In this document: one piece after another, positions 1 to 5,686 of the stretch | How the letters are laid out: each line of letters starts with the position of its first letter | Numbering within the stretch: the first letter of the stretch is position 1 | NCBI RefSeq assembly: GCF_938015485.1 | Contig: NZ_CALLVU010000138.1 | Coordinates: 1 to 5,686 of the forward strand | Reading direction: 5' to 3' | Length of the DNA: 5,686 bases | Origin: an uncultured Lachnoanaerobaculum sp. | GTDB lineage: Bacteria; Bacillota; Clostridia; Lachnospirales; Lachnospiraceae | Translations under genes and position numbers: made by a program | Notes under the pieces: model-generated | What the model was told of the DNA's origin: nothing | What the model saw: the letters and a program-made list of their open reading frames with translations, nothing else | The model's database searches: none

Positions 1-95
1 TTGAATGGTATCTTAACAATAAAGAGTGGTGGGAGCATATCATAAGCGGAGAATACACAAAGTATTTTGAAAATATGTATGGAGAAAGACTTTAA
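1..95 (+). CDS. rmlB: dTDP-glucose 4,6-dehydratase, C-terminal end (partial)
   Basis: This is the 3' end of a gene that enters from the left edge. The first complete codon is at position 3, and 30 residues precede a TAA at 93-95. The tail contains EWYLNNKEWW and then SGEYTKYFENMYGER. This closely matches the highly conserved end of RmlB/RfbB proteins, where a Trp-Tyr-rich helix is followed by a G-E-Y...Y...MYGER-type terminus. RmlB is a cytoplasmic NAD-dependent short-chain dehydrogenase/reductase that converts dTDP-glucose to dTDP-4-keto-6-deoxyglucose, the second step to dTDP-L-rhamnose. Full-length members are about 340 residues, so roughly 90% lies outside the window and the catalytic residues cannot be checked. 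The stop codon overlaps the rmlD start by one base, and having RmlD next door strongly supports the identification. Confidence 0.88.
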   Translation, partial: EWYLNNKEWWEHIISGEYTKYFENMYGERL

Positions 96-955
96 TGAGA
101 GTATTGGTAACAGGTGCAAAGGGGCAGCTTGGCAGCGACCTGCTTTGTGAACTTTCTAAAAGAAATATAGAATCTATAGGTATAGATATAGACGACCTTG
201 ATATTACAGATGCCGATGCCACAAAGAGAGTAATTGAAAATATAAACAATGACGCTAAGATTGACGCTATAATTCACTGTGCGGCATATACCGCTGTGGA
301 TGCGGCGCAGGATAATGAGGCCCTTGTTACAAAGATAAACGCGGAGGGTACAAAAAATATAGCCGAAGTTGCAAAAACACTTGATGTCGCTATGATGTAT
401 ATTTCTACAGACTATGTATTTGACGGAGAGGGCGAGCGTCCTTGGGAGCCTGATGATAAGAGAGCGCCTCTTAATGTCTACGGTATGGCAAAATATAAGG
501 GTGAGCTCTATGTCGAAGAATTACTTAAGAAATACTTTATAGTAAGAATTTCATGGGTATTCGGACTTCATGGAAATAACTTTATCAAGACAATGATAAG
601 ACTCGGTAAGGAAAGAGGAGCTGTAAGCGTGGTCAACGATCAGATAGGCTCACCTACATATACACCGGACCTTTCAAGACTTTTGGTAGATATGATTGTA
701 ACTGACAAATACGGCAGATATCATGCAACCAATGAGGGGCTTTGCTCATGGTATGATTTTGCGGTTGAGATATTCAAGCAGGCAAAGCTCGATGTAGCGG
801 TAACGCCGGTATCTTCGGATGCATTTCCGGTAAAGGCAAAGAGACCGCACAACTCAAGGATGGATAAGTCCAAACTCACAGAAAACGGATTTGAACTTTT
901 GCCGCCTTGGCAGGACGCACTTAGAAGATATTTGTTTGAATTGGGGGAAAACTGA
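95..955 (+). CDS. rmlD: dTDP-4-dehydrorhamnose reductase
   Basis: This 286-residue protein has the usual length for RmlD/RfbD. These enzymes reduce dTDP-4-dehydro-L-rhamnose with NAD(P)H to dTDP-L-rhamnose, the donor for rhamnose-containing surface glycans. Visible motifs in order: the Rossmann dinucleotide loop GAKGQLG (residues 7-13); the HCAAYTAVD segment (61-69); STDYVFDG (104-111), carrying the catalytic-triad Thr105; the YxxxK pair Tyr129/Lys133 of the SDR superfamily; RISWVFG (151-157); the substrate-side NDQIGSPTYT (181-190); and RPHNSRMD (250-257) near the C-terminus, which is typical of the family. The ATG at 95 is supported by the Rossmann strand beginning immediately after it (MRVLVTG) and by a GGAG at 81-84. 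It overlaps the upstream rmlB stop and the downstream glmM start by 1 nt each, which suggests translational coupling. The protein is cytoplasmic with no signal peptide. Nothing looks truncated or damaged. Confidence 0.95.
   Translation: MRVLVTGAKGQLGSDLLCELSKRNIESIGIDIDDLDITDADATKRVIENINNDAKIDAIIHCAAYTAVDAAQDNEALVTKINAEGTKNIAEVAKTLDVAMMYISTDYVFDGEGERPWEPDDKRAPLNVYGMAKYKGELYVEELLKKYFIVRISWVFGLHGNNFIKTMIRLGKERGAVSVVNDQIGSPTYTPDLSRLLVDMIVTDKYGRYHATNEGLCSWYDFAVEIFKQAKLDVAVTPVSSDAFPVKAKRPHNSRMDKSKLTENGFELLPPWQDALRRYLFELGEN
943..948 (+). promoter_or_regulatory. Ribosome binding site for glmM inside the rmlD end
   Basis: A GGGGGA run ends 6 nt before the ATG at 955 and lies within the last codons of rmlD. 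It is a non-canonical Shine-Dalgarno sequence (G-rich rather than GGAGG). Together with the TGATG overlap it suggests that glmM translation depends at least partly on ribosomes finishing rmlD. The spacing and the FGTDGFRG family N-terminus just after the ATG support this start. Confidence 0.55.
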
Positions 956-2301
956 TGGGAAAATATTTCGGAACAGACGGCTTTAGAGGAGAGGCAAATG
1001 TAGACCTCACTGTAGAGCACGCATATAAAGTCGGCAGATTTTTGGGAAGCTACTACTCTAAAGACGGTAAAAAATGCAGAGTGGTTATAGGTAAGGACAC
1101 CAGAAGGTCAAGCTATATGTTTGAGTATTCTTTGGTTGCAGGACTTACGGCTTCAGGAGCGGACGCATATCTGCTTCATGTTACTACAACTCCAAGTGTT
1201 TCATATGTTGTAAGAAGCGATGATTTTGACTGCGGTATAATGATTTCAGCCAGCCACAATCCGTACTATGACAACGGTATCAAGGTAATAAACGGCAACG
1301 GTGAAAAGCTTGAGGAAGAAGTAATAGAAAAGATAGAAAGCTATATTGACGGATCTGTTGATACGATCCCTTTTGCCACAAAGGAAAATATAGGAAGAAC
1401 TGTAGACTATGCCGCAGGCAGAAACAGATATATAGGCTATCTTATCTCCATAGCTACCAGATCTTTTAAGGGAAAGAAGGTGGCGCTTGACCTTGCAAAC
1501 GGTTCGGCATCAAGCATTGCAAAGAATGTATTTGATGCTTTGGGTGCGGATACATATGTTATCCACAACAATCCTGACGGACTTAATATCAACACCGACT
1601 GCGGTTCGACACATATAGAGAGTCTTCAAAAATGTGTTTTGGAAAACGGCTGTGATATAGGTTTTGCCTATGACGGAGATGCGGACAGATGTCTATGTGT
1701 GGATGAAAAAGGTAATGTGGTGGATGGAGACCTTATCCTTTATATTTGCGGTAAATATATGAAGGAGAGAGGCGAGCTTTTCAATAACACAGTGGTAACT
1801 ACAATAATGTCAAACTTCGGTCTTTATAAGGCGTTTGAAAGAGAAGGAATAAACTTTGAAAAGACTGCCGTAGGCGACAAGTACGTATATGAAAATATGC
1901 AAAATAACGGACATTGCCTAGGCGGTGAGCAGTCGGGTCATATCATATTTGCAAAGCACGCCACAACAGGTGACGGCATACTTACTTCACTTAAAGTAAT
2001 GGAGGTGGTGCTTGAAACCAAGCAGACACTTTCAAAGCTTGCAAGTGAGGTGGATATCTTCCCACAGGTGCTCAAAAACGTCAGAGTAACGGATAAAAAG
2101 ATTGCAGGCGAGAATAAGGCTGTGCTTGAGGCGGTAGATGCCGTCAGCAAAGCACTTGGAAATGACGGCAGAATTCTTCTTCGTCCAAGCGGCACAGAGC
2201 CTCTTATCAGGGTGATGGTGGAAGCAAAGAGCATGGAAGAATGTGAGAAGTACACCGATAAGGTCATCAAGGTAATGGAAAAAGAGGGACTTTTAATATA
2301 G
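955..2301 (+). CDS. glmM: Phosphoglucosamine mutase (alpha-D-phosphohexomutase family)
   Basis: The 448 residues match the family length (about 445-450). GlmM interconverts glucosamine-6-phosphate and glucosamine-1-phosphate, the step before GlmU in UDP-GlcNAc synthesis, in the cytoplasm with Mg2+. All four functional motifs are visible: N-terminal FGTDGFRG (5-12); the phosphoserine loop SASHNP with catalytic Ser100 (98-103); the metal loop DGDADR (240-245) with three Asp; the sugar loop GEQSGH (324-329); and the phosphate-binding loop RPSGTEP (410-416) in the C-terminal domain. The Gln in GEQSGH is typical of GlmM, whereas bacterial phosphomannomutase/phosphoglucomutase enzymes more often have GEMSGH. 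That favours glucosamine phosphate as substrate, although this family is promiscuous and glucose-phosphate activity cannot be excluded. The start codon overlaps the rmlD stop (TGATG). In many Firmicutes glmM follows cdaA and ybbR, so linkage to rhamnose genes is less usual and the gene could be a second copy. Confidence 0.88.
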   Translation: MGKYFGTDGFRGEANVDLTVEHAYKVGRFLGSYYSKDGKKCRVVIGKDTRRSSYMFEYSLVAGLTASGADAYLLHVTTTPSVSYVVRSDDFDCGIMISASHNPYYDNGIKVINGNGEKLEEEVIEKIESYIDGSVDTIPFATKENIGRTVDYAAGRNRYIGYLISIATRSFKGKKVALDLANGSASSIAKNVFDALGADTYVIHNNPDGLNINTDCGSTHIESLQKCVLENGCDIGFAYDGDADRCLCVDEKGNVVDGDLILYICGKYMKERGELFNNTVVTTIMSNFGLYKAFEREGINFEKTAVGDKYVYENMQNNGHCLGGEQSGHIIFAKHATTGDGILTSLKVMEVVLETKQTLSKLASEVDIFPQVLKNVRVTDKKIAGENKAVLEAVDAVSKALGNDGRILLRPSGTEPLIRVMVEAKSMEECEKYTDKVIKVMEKEGLLI

Positions 2302-2363
2302 GGGGACAAAAATCAGGGAATGAGACAAAGCTTGACTATAGAATAGAAAAGAGGAGAGATTGA
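2302..2363 (+). other. Intergenic gap glmM-leuA
   Basis: This 62-nt gap is purine-rich. I see no terminator-grade hairpin, no T-box-sized leader and no convincing -35/-10 pair. TTGACT at 2332-2337 resembles a -35 box, but the expected -10 position about 17 nt downstream falls on the ribosome binding site and is not AT-rich in the right way. Read-through from glmM into leuA is therefore the simplest interpretation. Confidence 0.5.
2352..2356 (+). promoter_or_regulatory. Ribosome binding site of leuA
   Basis: AGGAG lies 7 nt before the ATG at 2364, a near-optimal Shine-Dalgarno with good spacing. It fixes the leuA start. leuA can therefore be translated independently, unlike the overlapped genes upstream. 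Confidence 0.75.
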
Positions 2364-4028
2364 ATGTATCATATTGAAAGATATAAGAGAAATCCCGTAG
2401 TGGATTTTAAAGAGAGAACATGGCCGGATAAGCAAATAGAGAAGGCACCTATTTGGTGCTCATCAGACTTAAGAGACGGCAATCAGGCGTTGGTCGAGCC
2501 GATGGTGGTGGAAGAAAAGATAGAGATGTTTAATCTGCTTGTAAAGTTGGGCTTTAAGGAAATAGAAATCGGCTTCCCTGCCGCATCACAGATAGAATTT
2601 GACTTTTTACGTCAGTTGGTAGACAGAAAATTGATTCCTGATGATGTAGTTGTACAGATACTTTGCCAGTGTAGAGAGCATCTTATAAAGAGAAGCTTTG
2701 AAGCTATAAAGGGAATTAAGAAATGTATAATGCATATCTACAACTCTACAGATACATTGCAAAGAGATGTGGTATACGGTCTTGACAGAGAAGGAATAAA
2801 AAATATTGCACTTGAAGGTGTGGCTCTTGTAAAGAAGTATATGAAAGACCATGACGGTGAAATTATATTGGAATATTCACCGGAGAGCTTTATGGGAACG
2901 GAGCTTGACTTTGCACTTGATGTATGTGACGCCGTTGTTGATGCATGGGGTGCTACAAAAGAAAATAAGATAATAATCAATCTGCCGAACACTGTTGAGA
3001 TGACAACACCTAATGTATTTGCAGACAGAATCGAGTGGATGAGTACACATCTTAAGAATAGAGAGGCGATAATACTTTCCACACATCCTCACAACGACAG
3101 GGGTACAGGAACAGCCGTTGCAGAACTTGCACTTTTGGCAGGAGCCGACAGAATGGAAGGTACACTGTTTGGAAACGGTGAGAGAACCGGAAATGTGGAT
3201 ATTTTAAATATTGCCTACAATATGTATTCGCAGGGTATTGATCCGAATCTTAATATCAGCAATATCAAAGAGATCATAGATGTATATGAGAGAACTACAA
3301 AGATGAGCATTGACCCGAGACATCCGTATGCAGGTAAGCTTGTATTTACCGCATTCTCAGGTTCACACCAGGATGCTATCAACAAGGGCGTTCATGCTAT
3401 GAAGCAGAGAAACAACCCGTACTGGGAAGTTCCTTATCTGCCTATCGACCCTGCAGATATCGGTCGTGAGTACGAGCCTGTAGTCAGAATCAATTCTCAG
3501 TCCGGAAAAGGCGGTGTTGCCTTTGTTATGGATACCTTCTACGGCTTCAAATTGCCGAAGGGTATGCACAAGGAATTTGCGGATATTATACAAAGAATTT
3601 CAGAAGTGCAGGGTGAGGTTTCACCTGAGGAAATCTACACAGAGTTTGAGAAAAACTACATTGATAAGAAAGAACCTCTGCATTTTGAAAAATGTGTCAT
3701 AACAGATGCCGATGAGGACGGAGATTTCTCTACACTTGTTAAGGTTACATACAGAGAAAACGGAGAAGAGAAGGTATTTGAAAGCAGCGGAAACGGTCCT
3801 ATCGATGCTGTTAAGAGAGGACTTGAGAAGGTTGTCGGCAAGGAAATGAAAGTCCTTGATTACAACGAGCACGCTCTTACTTCAGGTTCAAATGCAAAGG
3901 CGGCTTCATATATCCATATGCTGGACGTTGAAAGCGGAAAGACCACCTACGGTGTCGGTATTTCAGGCAATATCACAAGATCATCTATCAGAGGTCTGTT
4001 CTCTGCGGTAAATAGATTGTTCTACTAA
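2364..4028 (+). CDS. leuA: 2-isopropylmalate synthase, long (LeuA2/yeast-like) form
   Basis: This 554-residue protein is the first committed enzyme of leucine synthesis, condensing acetyl-CoA with 2-oxoisovalerate to give 2-isopropylmalate in the cytoplasm. It is a DRE-TIM metallolyase. The N-terminus carries RTWPDKQIEKAPIWCSSDLR, followed by DGNQAL; this contains the active-site Arg37-Asp38 pair in DLRDGNQ (35-41). The metal ligands are in HPHND (His241, His243), and GNGERTGNVD (270-279) is the second family signature. SGSHQDAINKG (332-342, His335) belongs to the linker subdomain. Residues from about 430 onward form the C-terminal LeuA dimer/regulatory domain with GNGPIDAVKRGL (477-488) and a conserved end, GISGNITRSSIRGLFSAVNR (532-551), where leucine feedback inhibition acts in the family. 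RTWPDK and WCSSDLRDGNQ mark the longer form found in yeast, Actinobacteria and many Clostridia. Homocitrate or citramalate synthase is less likely given these motifs. No other leucine-pathway gene is visible nearby. Confidence 0.94.
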   Translation: MYHIERYKRNPVVDFKERTWPDKQIEKAPIWCSSDLRDGNQALVEPMVVEEKIEMFNLLVKLGFKEIEIGFPAASQIEFDFLRQLVDRKLIPDDVVVQILCQCREHLIKRSFEAIKGIKKCIMHIYNSTDTLQRDVVYGLDREGIKNIALEGVALVKKYMKDHDGEIILEYSPESFMGTELDFALDVCDAVVDAWGATKENKIIINLPNTVEMTTPNVFADRIEWMSTHLKNREAIILSTHPHNDRGTGTAVAELALLAGADRMEGTLFGNGERTGNVDILNIAYNMYSQGIDPNLNISNIKEIIDVYERTTKMSIDPRHPYAGKLVFTAFSGSHQDAINKGVHAMKQRNNPYWEVPYLPIDPADIGREYEPVVRINSQSGKGGVAFVMDTFYGFKLPKGMHKEFADIIQRISEVQGEVSPEEIYTEFEKNYIDKKEPLHFEKCVITDADEDGDFSTLVKVTYRENGEEKVFESSGNGPIDAVKRGLEKVVGKEMKVLDYNEHALTSGSNAKAASYIHMLDVESGKTTYGVGISGNITRSSIRGLFSAVNRLFY

Positions 4029-4036
4029 AAATGTAT

Positions 4037-4067
4037 TTCAGACAGCATACAAGCGCTGTCTGAGTTT
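4037..4067 (+). terminator. Hairpin after leuA, possible weak intrinsic terminator
   Basis: TCAGACAGC (4038-4046) pairs perfectly with GCTGTCTGA (4055-4063) across an 8-nt loop, with one further T-G wobble possible at the base (4037/4064). The stem starts 10 nt after the leuA stop. Only three consecutive T follow (GTTTATATATT), so termination may be incomplete. The structure may instead stabilise the leuA 3' end or attenuate transcription into the glycosyltransferase genes. The stem is seen directly in the sequence; its role is inferred. Confidence 0.55.
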
Positions 4068-4080
4068 ATATATTATAATT

Positions 4081-4084
4081 GAGG
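4081..4084 (+). promoter_or_regulatory. Ribosome binding site of the GT8 gene
   Basis: GAGG lies 5 nt before the ATG at 4090, a modest Shine-Dalgarno. It supports this start, which also places the first beta strand of the glycosyltransferase fold (MNIVYIAN) directly at the N-terminus, as is usual for the family. Confidence 0.6.
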
Positions 4085-4089
4085 TAAAC

Positions 4090-5070
4090 ATGAATATAGT
4101 TTATATAGCAAATGAAAAGTTTGCCCTGCATCTCGGCGTAAGCCTATATTCGTTATATGAGAGAAACAGACATGAGAAAGAGCTTAGAGTCTTCATCATT
4201 TCCACAGGAATTGGTGGGGACTCTTTGGGCAAGTTGAAAATTATAGCAAGGAAGTTTGGCAGAGCTGTAGAAATAATAGAACTTAAAGACACATCAAAAT
4301 ATTTTGATACAGGCTTGCAGGACGCTTCCTTTGATATCAGCAAGATGGGCAGGCTGCTTGTAGGTGAGCTTTTACCGACAGACGTAGAAAGAGTACTCTA
4401 CCTTGACTGTGATATGGTGATATTACATTCTATAAGAGAGCTGTATGATACAAAGCTTGGCAAAAATGTAGTGGCTGCCGTAGAGGAGCCTACAGTACTT
4501 GAGAGAGTAAGGTATGAAATCAGACTTGACTATGAGGCTTCCTATGTAAATGCCGGACTTTTGTTGATAGACCTTAAAAAATGGAGAGAAGAAAATCTTG
4601 GAGAAAAGATAATCAGCTACAGTAAAAGTATTTGGGATAAGAGTCTTTTCGGTGAGCAGGATGCCATAAACGGAGTACTTAGATGGAGAATAAAAAAGCT
4701 TCCTCCAAAGTTTAACTTCTTCTCAAACTACAAATATTTTTCATACAGGGCATTGACTAAAGTATACGGCGCCCATCTTTCATATACTAAAGAAGATTTA
4801 AAAGAAGCAAAGAAAAGACCTGTAGTATTGCATTTTGCAGGTGATGAGAGGCCTTGGTGTATAGGAAGCTACAATCCTTATAAGAGAGCATATTTTTATT
4901 TTAAGGAAAAGACTCCGTTTAGAGATGTTCCGCTTGAGGGCGGTAAGAAGCTTTATATGCTTATATATCATATGATGGATTTGGTAACCGTAGTTTGCCC
5001 GAGAATCAGAAAGCTGATATCCGAGTACTATATAAATAAAGCTTACAAGAGGCTGTCGGAGAGAAAATAA
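4090..5070 (+). CDS. Glycosyltransferase family 8 protein
   Basis: This is a 326-residue retaining glycosyltransferase of the GT-A fold, family GT8 (LgtC/GspA-like). These enzymes typically transfer glucose or galactose from a UDP-sugar. Motifs in order: N-terminal nucleotide-binding strand NIVYIANEKFALHLGVS (2-18); R-V-L-Y-L-D-C-D (101-108), containing the DxD metal/nucleotide motif Asp106-Cys107-Asp108; YVNAGLLLIDLKKWR (152-166); FGEQDAIN (187-194); and HFAGDERPW (248-256), which corresponds to the family HxxGxxKPW motif with Arg in place of the usual Lys. The last 40 or so residues alternate hydrophobic and basic stretches (roughly 288-326). This suggests peripheral membrane association, but there is no clear transmembrane helix or signal peptide. 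The next glycosyltransferase gene starts 9 nt after the stop, so the two are surely co-transcribed. Location beside dTDP-rhamnose genes points to cell-surface glycan synthesis. The donor and acceptor cannot be determined from the sequence. Confidence 0.9.
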   Translation: MNIVYIANEKFALHLGVSLYSLYERNRHEKELRVFIISTGIGGDSLGKLKIIARKFGRAVEIIELKDTSKYFDTGLQDASFDISKMGRLLVGELLPTDVERVLYLDCDMVILHSIRELYDTKLGKNVVAAVEEPTVLERVRYEIRLDYEASYVNAGLLLIDLKKWREENLGEKIISYSKSIWDKSLFGEQDAINGVLRWRIKKLPPKFNFFSNYKYFSYRALTKVYGAHLSYTKEDLKEAKKRPVVLHFAGDERPWCIGSYNPYKRAYFYFKEKTPFRDVPLEGGKKLYMLIYHMMDLVTVVCPRIRKLISEYYINKAYKRLSERK

Positions 5071-5074
5071 GGAG
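5071..5074 (+). promoter_or_regulatory. Ribosome binding site of the GT2 gene
   Basis: GGAG immediately follows the GT8 stop codon and lies 5 nt before the ATG at 5080. It sets the start of the truncated downstream gene. The short spacing between genes also argues that both transferases are on one transcript. Confidence 0.7.
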
Positions 5075-5079
5075 AGAAG

Positions 5080-5686
5080 ATGAAATTAGCCTTAGTAGTG
5101 TTGAATTATAATGATGCGGACAATACATTAAAACTCTTAGGCAGAGTAGCCGATTATGCCGTATTTGATAAGGTTATAGTGGTGGACAATGCCTCAAATG
5201 ATGATTCCAAGGTAAGACTGAAAAGCTTTTGTGAGAAAAATGAAAAGGTTTATTTTGTAGATAATCATGAGAATAAAGGCTACGGCGCCGGCAATAATGT
5301 AGGCATAAGAGTCGCAAAAGATCTCGGCATGGATTTTGCGCTTATAGCAAATCCCGATACGGACTTTGAAGAAAATGTAATTAAAGTTTTAAAGTCCGCT
5401 ATGGAAAAAAATGAGGATATCGGCATATGCGCTCCTTTAGTAGAGACAAATGATGTATACGGCAGCAGAGAAAATGTGCTTAAAGGTGCTTCATGTTGGC
5501 CTATGAGAGATTTTCTTCATTCTTTGGCGGAGAACGGTCCAATATGCAGGCGAATCTTTACAAAGGCTCTTCATTATGACAGAAACTTTTATAATGCCAA
5601 GATAAGAAAAGTAGGTGCAGTACTTGGTGCACTTTTGATGGTAAGAGTTGACGCCTTTATAAAGGTCGGCGGCTATGATGAAAAGA
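5080..5686 (+). CDS. Glycosyltransferase family 2, rhamnosyltransferase-like (partial)
   Basis: The open frame runs 202 codons from the ATG to the right edge without a stop, so the C-terminus is missing. Visible GT2 motifs: the N-terminal strand LVVLNYND (5-12); VIVVDNASNDDS (32-43), the nucleotide-binding Asp region; NKGYGAGNNVGI (65-76), the NxGfaxGnNxGi motif typical of WbbL/RfbF-type rhamnosyltransferases; IANPDTDF (89-96), the DxD-equivalent; and GAVLGALLMVRVDAF...VGGYDE (179-201), the acceptor-side region that normally precedes the catalytic base. Members of this subgroup are usually about 280-350 residues, sometimes longer with C-terminal membrane segments. These are inverting enzymes that often use dTDP-L-rhamnose, which fits the upstream rml genes. 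That donor is inferred from motif type and context, not proven. The first residues are hydrophobic because they form the Rossmann-like strand, not a signal peptide. Confidence 0.88.
   Translation, partial: MKLALVVLNYNDADNTLKLLGRVADYAVFDKVIVVDNASNDDSKVRLKSFCEKNEKVYFVDNHENKGYGAGNNVGIRVAKDLGMDFALIANPDTDFEENVIKVLKSAMEKNEDIGICAPLVETNDVYGSRENVLKGASCWPMRDFLHSLAENGPICRRIFTKALHYDRNFYNAKIRKVGAVLGALLMVRVDAFIKVGGYDEK

Noticed and set aside
1938..2309. Antisense open frame of 123 residues opposite the glmM end
   Set aside because: It is Ser/Thr/Leu-rich low-information sequence, as expected from the complement of a coding region. It matches no family I recognise and lies fully opposite a motif-confirmed gene.
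2332..2337. TTGACT as a -35 box for leuA
   Set aside because: The position for a -10 box about 17 nt downstream overlaps the AGGAG/ATG region and does not resemble TATAAT.
2320..2346. Eight-residue mini-ORF (MRQSLTIE) in the leuA leader, as an attenuation peptide
   Set aside because: It has only one leucine codon, no well-placed ribosome binding site, and no following terminator/antiterminator structure. A leucine attenuator would show a run of Leu codons.
2738..3092. Overlapping antisense frames opposite leuA
   Set aside because: Two different frames are open over the same stretch opposite a conserved enzyme. Both are composition shadows without ribosome binding sites or recognisable domains.
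4074..4079. Perfect TATAAT hexamer just upstream of the GT8 gene, as a promoter
   Set aside because: No -35-like hexamer lies 16-18 nt upstream; that region is the hairpin stem. A start about 7 nt downstream would also fall after the GAGG ribosome binding site and leave only a few bases before the ATG. It is probably incidental in AT-rich spacer.
1..5686. Mobile element, CRISPR array, tRNA or novel defence system
   Set aside because: I saw no repeats with regular spacing, no transposase or recombinase motifs, no terminal inverted repeats and no tRNA-like cloverleaf. Every real gene is assigned to a known metabolic or glycosyltransferase family, and base composition looks even across the window.

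Overview
This window reads as ordinary chromosomal DNA from a low-to-moderate GC Firmicute, most likely a Clostridia member such as a Lachnospiraceae species. The basis is the AGA-dominated arginine codons, frequent ATA isoleucine codons, purine-rich GGAG-type ribosome binding sites, and protein sequences that resemble that group. The assignment comes from codon use and protein style only; no marker gene for taxonomy is present.

All genes lie on the + strand and are tightly packed. From left to right they are: the last 30 codons of rmlB (dTDP-glucose 4,6-dehydratase); rmlD (dTDP-4-dehydrorhamnose reductase); a phosphohexomutase of the GlmM type; leuA (2-isopropylmalate synthase, long form); a family 8 glycosyltransferase; and the first 202 codons of a family 2 glycosyltransferase that resembles rhamnosyltransferases and runs off the right edge. 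The first three genes are joined by two consecutive 1-nt stop/start overlaps (TAATG and TGATG), so they are very probably one translationally coupled unit. leuA follows after 62 nt with its own strong ribosome binding site. A 9-bp perfect hairpin with only a weak T tract sits between leuA and the glycosyltransferase pair. No gap between genes exceeds about 62 nt.

Most of the window fits a cell-surface polysaccharide locus. RmlB and RmlD complete dTDP-L-rhamnose synthesis. GlmM would supply glucosamine-1-phosphate for UDP-GlcNAc, the other common precursor. The two glycosyltransferases would use such nucleotide sugars to build a glycan. LeuA is the outlier: it commits 2-oxoisovalerate to leucine synthesis and has no evident link to glycan assembly. 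Every open frame that I judge real belongs to a known family with its key motifs intact. I found no mobile element, CRISPR array, RNA gene or previously undescribed system. The points worth a second look concern gene neighbourhood (GlmM coupled to RmlD, leuA inside the locus), the intergenic hairpin, and a small change in a GT8 motif.
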